Of a stretch of 64,000 bases of DNA, positions 44,980-52,887 are shown one piece after another. The DNA comes from Falsibacillus pallidus (lineage in GTDB: Bacteria > Bacillota > Bacilli > Bacillales > DSM-25281), in assembly GCF_003350505.1 (NCBI RefSeq), contig NZ_QQAY01000002.1:1-64000 (forward strand), written 5' to 3'. The translations under genes and the position numbers were made by a program. The stretch's first letter is position 1. Every line of letters starts with the position of its first letter. The notes under the pieces were generated by a model. That model saw only the letters and a list, made by a program, of their open reading frames with translations, ran no database searches and was not told the DNA's origin.

Positions 44980-45117
44980 TTGAATTCCGAATCTGATGAT
45001 TATGATGATGATCGCCAATATGACTATGAATTAATTAGGAGGAATATGAAATGGAAAAAGGAAATCGTGTACTTGCTTTCGAATGTGGAAATTACATTGG
45101 ACAAACGATCATACTGA
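44980..45117 (+). CDS. Possible Asp-rich leader peptide overlapping aspS
   Basis: A TTG start follows GGGAGGTG by 5 bases. The frame codes 45 residues, with six Asp within the first 15, then runs past the aspS start in another frame and stops 67 bases inside it. It includes the aspS ribosome site. An Asp-rich peptide before an Asp-tRNA synthetase could act as a second supply sensor by coupling. Acidic composition could also be chance; no family is recognised. Confidence 0.4.
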   Translation: MNSESDDYDDDRQYDYELIRRNMKWKKEIVYLLSNVEITLDKRSY

Positions 45118-46346
45118 AAGGATGGGTTCATCGGGTCAGGCATTTGAAGAGTGTCAGCTTCATTATCCTGAAAGACCGGACAGGATATATACAATGTGTC
45201 CTTGAAAATCAATTTGCTGGGATGAAGATTGAAAATGAATCAGCGATTGTCATTAAGGGGATTGCCGCTGCAACTGGCCAACAGCAAAATGGGGTTGAAA
45301 TAATTGTTGAGGATATCAGCATTCTTTCAAAATCGGAGACTTTGCCATTTGAAGTCAATAAAAAAGAGTTGGATGCAAATTTAGACCTCATCCTTAATCA
45401 TCGGTTGATTTCAATGAGGAATGAAAGGACGCAAGCCATTTTTAAAATTCAATCGGCCATAACTGGGGCATTCCAGGAATTTATGAGGCGTAATGGATTC
45501 ATGCAAATGTTCACCCCGAAACTGGTGGCACAGGGCGCTGAAGGAGGAGCGAATGTTTTCAAACTGGACTACTTTGGCAAGGAAGCATTTTTGGCTCAAT
45601 CCCCGCAATTATATAAACAAATGATGGTTGCTGCTGGGTACGAAAGGGTTTATGAAATTGCTCCAGTCTTCCGTGCAGAACAGCATAATTCATCACGCCA
45701 TTTGAATGAATACACTTCACTTGATGCAGAGATGGGTTTCATTGAAGGGTTTGAAGAGATCATGGAGATGGAAAACGAAGCACTGGTTCATATTTTTCAG
45801 TATTTGAAGGAAACGTGCGGAAATGAACTTGCTGCATTGGAATGTGAAGTCCCTGATCTGGGGGAATTTCCGCGGATTACACTCGAACAAGCACATGAGA
45901 TCCTTCAAGAATCATTTGGAAAATCATCGCCTGAAGGAGACCTGGATGGAGAAGGGGAACTGCTCATATGCAAATATGTTCAAGAAACATATGAATCACC
46001 ATTTGTCTTTATTACCCATTATCCAGTGGAAACCCGTCCGATGTACACCATGCCGGATCTCGAACAGCCCGGAAAAACGAAGTCATTTGACTTATTGTTC
46101 CGGGGAACGGAAATCACTTCAGGCGGGCAAAGGATTCATGAGTATGAATTGCTGGAGAAGTCTTTAGAAGAAAAGGGACTGAATCCTTTAGAATTTGAGA
46201 GCTACTTAAATACTTTTAAGTATGGTGCTCCACCGCATGGAGGGTTTGCAATTGGGTTGGAACGATTGACTGCAAAGCTTTTAGGGCTGAACAATGTGAG
46301 GGAAGCGTCGGCATTTCCAAGGGACTGCGACCGGCTGGTTCCGTAA
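45051..46346 (+). CDS. aspS: Archaeal-type (probably non-discriminating) aspartyl-tRNA synthetase
   Basis: 431 residues, the compact archaeal AspRS form lacking the bacterial insertion domain. OB-fold anticodon domain about 1-105; class II core with F-L-A-Q-S-P-Q-L-Y-K-Q, F-R-A-E-Q-H-N-S-S-R-H-L-N-E and motif 3 G-F-A-I-G-L-E-R. H27 in G-W-V-H occupies a position where discriminating archaeal enzymes have Trp and non-discriminating ones His. Such enzymes load Asp on tRNA-Asn for conversion by GatCAB. AGGAGG lies 7 bases before the ATG. Bacillus normally has another aspS. Confidence 0.88.
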   Translation: MEKGNRVLAFECGNYIGQTIILKGWVHRVRHLKSVSFIILKDRTGYIQCVLENQFAGMKIENESAIVIKGIAAATGQQQNGVEIIVEDISILSKSETLPFEVNKKELDANLDLILNHRLISMRNERTQAIFKIQSAITGAFQEFMRRNGFMQMFTPKLVAQGAEGGANVFKLDYFGKEAFLAQSPQLYKQMMVAAGYERVYEIAPVFRAEQHNSSRHLNEYTSLDAEMGFIEGFEEIMEMENEALVHIFQYLKETCGNELAALECEVPDLGEFPRITLEQAHEILQESFGKSSPEGDLDGEGELLICKYVQETYESPFVFITHYPVETRPMYTMPDLEQPGKTKSFDLLFRGTEITSGGQRIHEYELLEKSLEEKGLNPLEFESYLNTFKYGAPPHGGFAIGLERLTAKLLGLNNVREASAFPRDCDRLVP

Positions 46347-46427
46347 TGATTCAATGAAAAACTTCGATTCCGTCCATATTATGGATTTCGAAAGACAAAA
46401 CAAGAATGGTAGAAAAATCGACAAAAA

Positions 46428-46460
46428 ACGGGGAGTGACTGTGCTCTCCGTTTTTTATTT
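46428..46460 (+). terminator. Intrinsic terminator after aspS
   Basis: Stem ACGGGGAG/CTCTCCGT followed by TTTTTTATTT. Confidence 0.85.
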
Positions 46461-46516
46461 GGAAAAATTTTATTAAAAAGGGGTTTCTTTTTGGAAATGG
46501 TTGTATTATAATCTAA

Positions 46517-46548
46517 CTGTATTAAGACACGTAGTACACTTGATACAG
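46517..46548. promoter_or_regulatory. Candidate GntR/YtrA operator
   Basis: Inverted repeat CTGTATTAAG - 12 bases - CTTGATACAG (9 of 10 pairs match), placed just after a TATAAT (46507-46512) and just before the regulator's ribosome site. Position and symmetry fit autorepression by the GntR protein. Confidence 0.65.
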
Positions 46549-46562
46549 ACGGGAGGGTGTAT

Positions 46563-46961
46563 ATGCTTGAGTTGGATTTAAGAAGCAGAAAGCCGATTTA
46601 TGAACAGCTTGTTGAGAAACTGAAAGAACTGATCATCAATGAAGTGCTGAAGGCTGATGAGCAGCTTCCATCAGTACGTTCATTGGCAAGCGATTTGACG
46701 ATTAATCCGAATACAATACAAAAGGCTTACAGAGAGCTGGAATCACAGGGATATATTTATTCAGTAAAAGGTAGAGGCAGTTTTGTCACTCCTTCTGAAG
46801 AGGTTCAAGACTCAGAAAAGCTTAAAAAAGTAAAAAAGGATTTACGGAAGATGATTTCCGAAGCGTTGTATCTTGGGATGAGTGTGGATGAACTGATCTG
46901 CCTTATAAAAGAGATAGAACCTGCAGTGGGGGGAGGAATATCGAATGATAAAAATGAATGA
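46563..46961 (+). CDS. GntR-family repressor, YtrA subfamily
   Basis: 132 residues: winged-helix domain (about 1-75) with P-I-Y-E-Q-L-V and L-P-S-V-R-S-L-A, and a short dimerisation helix tail typical of YtrA, without a ligand domain. It likely represses its own ABC operon and is released by cell-envelope-active drugs, as in B. subtilis ytrABCDEF. The ATG at 46563 follows GGGAGGG. Its end overlaps the ATPase gene by 17 bases. Confidence 0.9.
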   Translation: MLELDLRSRKPIYEQLVEKLKELIINEVLKADEQLPSVRSLASDLTINPNTIQKAYRELESQGYIYSVKGRGSFVTPSEEVQDSEKLKKVKKDLRKMISEALYLGMSVDELICLIKEIEPAVGGGISNDKNE

Positions 46962-47844
46962 TATCAAAAAATCAATAGATGGAGTCGAGATAATACACAA
47001 TGTATCGTTCCAAATCCGTAAAGGTTCAATATATGGATTGCTTGGTTCGAATGGAGCGGGTAAGACAACATTGCTAAAAACATTGTCGGGGATCTATCTG
47101 CAGGAGGAAGGAAGCGTCGAGATAGAAGGGAAGCCTGTATTTGAAAACCCTACTATAAAAGATAAAATCTTTTTTATTCCAGATGCCCCGACATTCTTTT
47201 CACAATTTAATCTTGATCAGATGGCGCAATTCTATAAAAATACTTATCCTGGATGGAATGATGACCGCTACCTGAAATTGGTTCAGGAGTTTCAAATCGA
47301 CAGCAAGAAGCGTCTACATAAATTTTCAAAAGGTGTACAGAGGCAATCTGCATTCATTTTGGCTCTATCCACAATGCCGGAAGTCCTCATTTTGGACGAA
47401 CCGATGGATGGATTGGATCCGGTTGTCAGGAAGAAAGTAAAAAGCCTGTTGATTGATGATGTTGCTGAACGTGAAATGACGATATTGATTTCTTCACATA
47501 ATTTGCGGGAAGTGGAAGATATTTGCGACCATGTAGGCGTTTTGCATGGAGGAAAGTTATTATTTGAAAAAGAGCTGGATGATTTAAAAACGAGCATTCA
47601 CAAAATACAAGTTGCGTTCAAAGACCACGTTCCAAATGAATTGTTTGAAGCACTTGATCCGCTTCATCGTGAAAATAGGGGAAGTGTTGTGCTCGCCATC
47701 GTAAAGGGCAATGAAGCCAGAATCGCTGAAATGGTTGAAAGGTATAATCCTGTTATTTTTGATTTGCTGCCGCTGACCCTTGAAGAAATCTTTATTTATG
47801 AAATGGGGGATGTTGGATATGTCATCAAAAATATCATGGATTAA
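46945..47844 (+). CDS. ABC transporter ATP-binding protein (YtrB-like)
   Basis: 299 residues. Walker A G-S-N-G-A-G-K-T-T, Q-loop region, Walker B V-L-I-L-D-E-P-M-D-G-L-D-P and H-loop S-S-H are present. The signature is degenerate: F-S-K-G-V-Q-R-Q where L-S-G-G-Q is usual; YtrB-like ATPases often have S-K-G. It powers the permease encoded next. It overlaps its neighbours at both ends (17 and 26 bases), so the four-gene operon is tightly coupled. Confidence 0.9.
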   Translation: MIKMNDIKKSIDGVEIIHNVSFQIRKGSIYGLLGSNGAGKTTLLKTLSGIYLQEEGSVEIEGKPVFENPTIKDKIFFIPDAPTFFSQFNLDQMAQFYKNTYPGWNDDRYLKLVQEFQIDSKKRLHKFSKGVQRQSAFILALSTMPEVLILDEPMDGLDPVVRKKVKSLLIDDVAEREMTILISSHNLREVEDICDHVGVLHGGKLLFEKELDDLKTSIHKIQVAFKDHVPNELFEALDPLHRENRGSVVLAIVKGNEARIAEMVERYNPVIFDLLPLTLEEIFIYEMGDVGYVIKNIMD

Positions 47845-49789
47845 TAAGGAATTACTGAAACAAATCAACCGCAGCATCGGATGGGTAGGGATCATCTATC
47901 TGCTGGCACTCCTATTTGCACTGCCGCTTGAAATTTTGATGCTGTCCTCCAGGGATGAACAGGGTTATTACAGGCAATTCAAGAACCTATTTGAAATCAA
48001 CGCCGACTTGCTAATGCTGATTACTATCATCGTGCCTATCGGTCTATCAATCTTTTTGTTCCGTTATTTGCAAGTTAAGCAGACGTCTGACTTGATTCAC
48101 AGTCTGCCAATGAAAAGGGAAAAAATATTCTATCATTATTCCATTGCAGGAATTCTTTATTTAATCATTCCTGTTCTTCTAACTGGTGTAGTGTTACTGA
48201 TTCAATATGGCGTGCTGGATGTCAGCATGTACTACCAGCCGGAAGAAGTTTTCATCTGGATGGGAATCACGAGCTTGATCAATATCGTATTATTCACGGC
48301 GGGTGCCTTCGTCGGGATGCTTACGGGATTATCTGCAGTACAGGGGGTCCTTACGTATATATTTGTTGTGTTCCCTGCTGGAATATTAATTTTATTCAGT
48401 GTCAACCTAAAATACTTTCTCCTTGGATTCCCAAGAGAATATTTCATGAACAAAGAAATTGAAAAGTATTCTCCACTTACAAGGCAAGTGAGTTTCGGTC
48501 AGCACCTTTTAAGTGGAAAAGAAGTCATCTTTTATATCATCATTGCGATTATCCTATACTTTGCCTCTTTATGGATCTATAAAAAGAGAAAGTTGGAAGG
48601 GGTGTCCCAAGCGCTGGCATTCCCATTCTTAAAGCCTATATTCAAGTACTGTGTATCCTTTTGTGTCATGATGCTTGGAGGCGCTTATTTCGGCGCGATG
48701 CAGGACACATGGCCATGGATTGTATTCGGCTATGCAGCTGGTGCATTGGTTGGCTATATACTGGCAGAAATGCTGATTCAAAAATCGTGGAGAATCACAT
48801 TCCATTGGAAAGGCTTAGGGATATACATCGCTGCTATGCTGGTATTAGGTTTATTGATCCACTTCGACGTCTTCCACTATGAAAAGAAATTGCCGGAAGC
48901 TTCAAAAGTTGAAAGGGTTCATATCAGTCAAGGGTATTATGATTACCTTCGGGGGAATGACTACACTGAAATCGAAAGACCTCGATATTTAGCTGGTAGA
49001 GAAAATATCAAGAATGTCATTGCGCTGCATAAAGCCATTGTTTCTCATCCGAGCAGCCGCATCATTCCACCAGAAAAAAGCCGTTCGGTGTTTATTGCCT
49101 ACGAGTTGAAAAATGGCAAAAAGCTTGTCAGGGAATATCGTATTGAAAAGGATTCATTTAAGAATCAACTCTCTGATATCTATTCATCAGAAGAGTATAA
49201 GAAAACTAGATATGACGTGTTGAATGTGGACAATGGAATGGCTGAAAAAATCACATTCTCCTTTGAAGGACCGTTCAATCGCAAAGCTTCTGTAACGGAG
49301 CCTGAAAAAATAAGTAAACTAATGGAGCTTATCAAATCAGATATACTGAACCAATCCTATGAGGACATGGAAAACTCTGAGGATAGTCCATATCAAATCA
49401 ATATTTTATTAAATAACGATAAAACGATCTATGTACCTTTATCAAAAAATTACAGCACTCTAATAAATTATTTGAAGCAAGAAAAAATCTTTCAGGAAAT
49501 TGAATTAAAGCCAGAAGATATTTCGTCCATTATGGTGGCGAAAGACAGCGACTTTAACAAGTTCAGCGGAGATAAATCACTAGAGCAGCGATTCGAAGAA
49601 ATGACTAAAGAAGGAAAAGTGGTAAAAATCGATGCCGAGTCTGAAATAAAACAGATGATTGATGACGCCCTATGGAGCAGCGGCCAACAATATGTAGTCG
49701 CCATTCATTATAAAGGTGTCAACGACCTGGATATTCGCTGGATCGGTAAAAATGGAATACCGGAAAGAATTATCGCGGAATTAAAATAA
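47819..49789 (+). CDS. ABC transporter permease with large external domain
   Basis: 656 residues. The first part (about 1-355) has ten or so membrane helices. The C-terminal 290 residues are a soluble, probably extracytoplasmic domain with mixed charge. The arrangement resembles YtrC/YtrD-type permeases and Bacillus proteins annotated DUF6449. The start at 47819 follows GGGGG by 9 bases, inside the end of the ATPase gene. The substrate is unknown; cell-wall stress response is the known role of the ytr relatives. Confidence 0.8.
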   Translation: MSSKISWINKELLKQINRSIGWVGIIYLLALLFALPLEILMLSSRDEQGYYRQFKNLFEINADLLMLITIIVPIGLSIFLFRYLQVKQTSDLIHSLPMKREKIFYHYSIAGILYLIIPVLLTGVVLLIQYGVLDVSMYYQPEEVFIWMGITSLINIVLFTAGAFVGMLTGLSAVQGVLTYIFVVFPAGILILFSVNLKYFLLGFPREYFMNKEIEKYSPLTRQVSFGQHLLSGKEVIFYIIIAIILYFASLWIYKKRKLEGVSQALAFPFLKPIFKYCVSFCVMMLGGAYFGAMQDTWPWIVFGYAAGALVGYILAEMLIQKSWRITFHWKGLGIYIAAMLVLGLLIHFDVFHYEKKLPEASKVERVHISQGYYDYLRGNDYTEIERPRYLAGRENIKNVIALHKAIVSHPSSRIIPPEKSRSVFIAYELKNGKKLVREYRIEKDSFKNQLSDIYSSEEYKKTRYDVLNVDNGMAEKITFSFEGPFNRKASVTEPEKISKLMELIKSDILNQSYEDMENSEDSPYQINILLNNDKTIYVPLSKNYSTLINYLKQEKIFQEIELKPEDISSIMVAKDSDFNKFSGDKSLEQRFEEMTKEGKVVKIDAESEIKQMIDDALWSSGQQYVVAIHYKGVNDLDIRWIGKNGIPERIIAELK

Positions 49790-49814
49790 GTCTCATGAAA
49801 GGGAGGGAAATGCC

Positions 49815-50345
49815 ATGGGCTGCCTTAAGCCAATCACCATCAGCTTTGAAGAAATGTATGAACAATACCATAAGCTTGTCTACCAGATCGGATATAGAAT
49901 CATCCGTGATGCTGCACTGGCAGAAGACATCCTGCAAGAAACTTTTCTCAAGGCGTTTAAAAAATGTCATTCGGTAGAAGATGAGAGTAAAATCGGCTCA
50001 TGGCTTTCCTCCATTGCTGCCCGCACTGCCATCGATTTTCTTCGAAAAGAAAAGAGGTTGAATGAAACGATCGTGGAAGACATTGAACCGTGGAAACATC
50101 AGGATATCCGGCTTGAATTGGTAGAAAATGAAGTTGAGGCACTCATTCTTAAAACAGAACTGAAGAAATGCATCTTGAGCCTCCCAGATAGCCAGCAGGA
50201 AGTAATGATTCTCCGCATTCAATATGGTATGAAGGAGAGCGAAATTGCAGAAAAACTGCAATTGAATCCAGCAACCGTCAAAACGAGGATTTACAGGGCA
50301 AGGAAATATTTGAGAGAAATCATAGAATTAGAGTTTTCCGCGTGA
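49815..50345 (+). CDS. ECF sigma factor at the end of the GntR-ABC operon
   Basis: 176 residues with ECF region 2 (A-L-A-E-D-I-L-Q-E-T-F-L-K-A-F and I-G-S-W-L-S-S-I-A-A-R-T) and region 4 (L-P-D-S-Q-Q-E-V-M-I-L-R and N-P-A-T-V-K-T-R-I-Y-R-A-R). It starts 26 bases after the permease stop with GGGAGGG. No anti-sigma gene follows; the next gene lies beyond a terminator. Control may therefore come from the GntR repressor or from the permease. That link is inference. Confidence 0.87.
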   Translation: MGCLKPITISFEEMYEQYHKLVYQIGYRIIRDAALAEDILQETFLKAFKKCHSVEDESKIGSWLSSIAARTAIDFLRKEKRLNETIVEDIEPWKHQDIRLELVENEVEALILKTELKKCILSLPDSQQEVMILRIQYGMKESEIAEKLQLNPATVKTRIYRARKYLREIIELEFSA

Positions 50346-50349
50346 AAAT

Positions 50350-50378
50350 GGAGGACCCCTGTAATGGGGTTCTTCTTG
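50350..50378 (+). terminator. Intrinsic terminator of the GntR-ABC-sigma operon
   Basis: Stem GGACCCC/GGGGTTC followed by TTCTTG. Moderate strength. Confidence 0.65.
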
Positions 50379-50464
50379 ATTTTTATAAGCTGGGGCGATG
50401 TTTTTTTCAGAGAGGTGTTTCATGTTATGATATGTCCATATGCAGGTAAAGGAGCATGAATACT

Positions 50465-50725
50465 ATGAACAGCAAATCATTATTAAAAAATCTCTTGCCT
50501 TTAATATTTCCACTTGCTGGTGTCATCGCATTATTCACCAATTTCGCAGGGAGCGCGACGATTCCTTTCTTTATCGTCTGCATCGTTTTGGGTCTGGCTT
50601 TCTCAGTTTATTTGCTAGTAAAGAAAAAGCTCATGCAGGGGGCGGTTGCTAATATCATTATCAGCTTATTGCTGCTTGTGATGGGGTTGATTTTTTATTT
50701 GTTTTTAGTGGCTTCTGGAGTATGA
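50465..50725 (+). CDS. Small hydrophobic membrane protein
   Basis: 86 residues with three hydrophobic helices (about 9-28, 33-49 and 60-82). AAAGGAG lies 10 bases before the ATG at 50465; the ATG nine bases upstream is too close to it. Its own terminator overlaps the stop. No family is recognised. It could be an unrecognised partner of the preceding ECF sigma factor, but a terminator separates them. Confidence 0.6.
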   Translation: MNSKSLLKNLLPLIFPLAGVIALFTNFAGSATIPFFIVCIVLGLAFSVYLLVKKKLMQGAVANIIISLLLLVMGLIFYLFLVASGV

Positions 50726-50760
50726 AGGTCTTCCATTGGAAGGCTTTTTTTATTTTTTTT
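50724..50760 (+). terminator. Intrinsic terminator
   Basis: Stem AAGGTCTTCC/GGAAGGCTT followed by a T-rich tract. Confidence 0.75.
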
Positions 50761-50843
50761 GAACGACCCCCATACCTGTTTTGTTCCGCACGAAGTCTAT
50801 TAATAAGATAGAGGATGTCCACTAATTGAGGAGGTATCAGGAT

Positions 50844-50942
50844 ATGGATATTGATCAATTACTTGAGGATACGGTTAATTTGGGGGAAGAGGATTTTACT
50901 ATAGAATATGTAGATATAGATGAAGTGTTGGAAGAGTTTTGA
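50844..50942 (+). CDS. Predicted 32-residue acidic protein
   Basis: ATG is preceded by GAGGAGGT (8-10 bases). 13 of 32 residues are Asp or Glu and there is not a single Lys or Arg. It has no membrane helix. A strong terminator starts three bases after the stop, so it forms a tidy single-gene unit. The charge could suit a mimic of nucleic acid or an inhibitor of a basic protein; that is speculation. Confidence 0.6.
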   Translation: MDIDQLLEDTVNLGEEDFTIEYVDIDEVLEEF

Positions 50943-50944
50943 AG

Positions 50945-50975
50945 GAAGCCCGGATAATGATCCGGGCTTTTTTTG
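50945..50975 (+). terminator. Intrinsic terminator after the acidic small gene
   Basis: Perfect stem GCCCGGAT/ATCCGGGC followed by seven T. Confidence 0.9.
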
Positions 50976-51130
50976 TCCAGCTCCACCAGCTAGAGGCTGG
51001 GAGGTTTCCTTCAGCACACTTACGATAAGTCAACATCGGTTCACTTCGTTCACCGTGTTTCCTTTATCTCGTGGTACTTCAGTCCAACCTCGGCGCCTCT
51101 GTTCAAGCCGGTTCCGCTTTTCTATTTGTC
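50974..51130. repeat. Divergent relative of the intergenic repeat
   Basis: Begins GTCCAGCTCCACCAGCTAGAGGCTGG and ends GCCGGTTCCGCTTTTC. It shares the start and the end pattern of the ~115 bp repeat, but the interior differs and is longer. It lies between the acidic small gene and the MBL gene. Confidence 0.5.
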
Positions 51131-51144
51131 CATCTTCGCTTTTC

Positions 51145-51993
51145 TTAGTGCACATATTTTCCGTTTTTCGGCACGGCAATTTCTTTGAAGCTTACAGCCA
51201 GTTCTGCCAATCCTGTTTCAAGTTCATCCTCGTAGACCGGGAGGCCGTGTCCGCACACAGCAAGTCTTGGATGAAGCGAATGCAGTTTTTTGACGGATCT
51301 TTCGGCAGCTTTCCAATCAGTGGTGAAATACTTAGGAGGTCCGCTGAATTCAGTCTCCTGGACAAGTACTTTATAGAGGGATTCTTGTTTCACGGTTACA
51401 AATGCGTCGCCTGCGATAAGGGTTTTATCCGCTTCCCGGAATAATGAAATATGGCCAGGCGTATGACCTGGAGTGTGGATCCATTTCCAATTTCCCAGGA
51501 TTGGGATGGAGCCGTCTTTAGGCAATGGATGGAGGTTTCTCGATATATTGATTCCGTGATAGGGAAAGAAATGAGAAAACTCTGTAACAAGGCCGCCATT
51601 GACAGTTGGATCAGGCGGGAGATAATCCTTTCGTCCATCCAGATAGGGTGTTTCGTCTTTATGGGCAAAAACAGGAACACCCCAATGTTCGCATAAAGCT
51701 GCCAAGGCACCTACATGATCAAAATGGCCGTGTGTCAAAATGATTCCTTTAGGTTTACAATCAGAGCCAAATCTATTTTCACAGGCTTCGATGATCATTT
51801 TATGTGAATGCGGCATTCCCGCGTCCACCAGAACAAAATGGTCTGAATCATCTGGATTGCCTATCATAATGATGTTGGCAATTTGAACGGGAAGGACATA
51901 AAGATCAGGCAGAATTGCAAGGCCATCTCCGCTTGAAATACTTGTGAAGGGCAAATGTGTTTCAGAAAAGTCATTGTCTTTTTCAGTATTCAT
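51145..51993 (-). CDS. Metallo-beta-lactamase-fold hydrolase
   Basis: 282 residues. The metal motif T-H-G-H-F-D-H-V-G lies at about residue 87, followed by the downstream ligands in H-T-P-G-H-T-P-G-H and G-D-A-F. Such proteins hydrolyse thioesters, lactones or phosphodiesters. Closeness to glyoxalase II or lactonase cannot be settled. Start ATG follows GGAGGTCCC. It is a single gene. Confidence 0.88.
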   Translation of the reverse strand: MNTEKDNDFSETHLPFTSISSGDGLAILPDLYVLPVQIANIIMIGNPDDSDHFVLVDAGMPHSHKMIIEACENRFGSDCKPKGIILTHGHFDHVGALAALCEHWGVPVFAHKDETPYLDGRKDYLPPDPTVNGGLVTEFSHFFPYHGINISRNLHPLPKDGSIPILGNWKWIHTPGHTPGHISLFREADKTLIAGDAFVTVKQESLYKVLVQETEFSGPPKYFTTDWKAAERSVKKLHSLHPRLAVCGHGLPVYEDELETGLAELAVSFKEIAVPKNGKYVH

Positions 51994-52101
51994 AAGGGAC
52001 CTCCAGTGTCTAAAATATCTCTCTGTAGTATGTGATATTCTGTCTAAATCATGCTTGAAGGTCCATAGCCCTATGAATAAGGTGCTGTCATCATACTAGA
52101 G

Positions 52102-52725
52102 CTACATTTGCAGAGTATTTTTGATTTGAATGGATTTTCGCAGGTTTTTCGTGAAAAGGGCTGCGAGAAATCCCGCAGCAAATCCGCAAACATGTCCAGA
52201 AATATTAATATTAGTAATAATGAAAGAAGCGATCCAGCCGATGGACATGAAGATAATGACTGTCACTCTTGAATCTTTATCAAGAAATTCCTTCTGAAAC
52301 AAAACGAGAAATAAATAGAAACCGAACAAGGCAAAGCCAAAACCGGATTCTCCAACAGAAAGTTCATTGGTATAAAAGATGTCATATAACGGAGTTGCTA
52401 ATATGGCAGCAATAAAGAATAGTATAAAAATAAATCTTCCCAATATCTTTTCAATGTATGGAGCTAATAGAATAGCAAATATCATGTTTGATGCAAAGTG
52501 AATAATTCCATCATGTAAAAATGCATATGTAATCAATCGATAATACTCTCCTTGCTCAATCCCTTCCCTTGAAATCCCACCCCAATAGATGGCGGTATTA
52601 TTGTCGGCAAAAAATCCAATGATTAATGATGCCAAAAATACCATTGTGTTCAGTAAGACTATTAGGGCAGTAATCGGATAAAGCGCTAAAAATTCTTTTA
52701 TTGACTCTCTTCTCATAAAGACCAT
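52102..52725 (-). CDS. Rhomboid-family intramembrane serine protease
   Basis: 207 residues, six membrane helices. The L1-loop-like segment Y-R-L-I-T-Y-A-F-L-H-D-G is followed by H-F-A-S-N-M. Nucleophile Ser is in G-E-S-G (about 124), where G-A-S-G is more common, and the catalytic His in I-S-G-H-V-C-G-F (about 178). It cuts membrane proteins within the bilayer. Compared with YqgP it lacks extra domains. The substrate is unknown. Confidence 0.87.
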   Translation of the reverse strand: MVFMRRESIKEFLALYPITALIVLLNTMVFLASLIIGFFADNNTAIYWGGISREGIEQGEYYRLITYAFLHDGIIHFASNMIFAILLAPYIEKILGRFIFILFFIAAILATPLYDIFYTNELSVGESGFGFALFGFYLFLVLFQKEFLDKDSRVTVIIFMSIGWIASFIITNINISGHVCGFAAGFLAALFTKNLRKSIQIKNTLQM

Positions 52726-52887
52726 AGTTCTAAATCTCCTCCATAATATTCCATATAATTATAACATAATCCAGTAGAATCCTATCCGTAACGTCTGCAT
52801 TATTATTTCCGTCATATATATGAAAAAAGGGATTTGGTTCATTAAAAGGGAATTCATATAGAAAGAATAATTAGGGGGATGAAAGGG

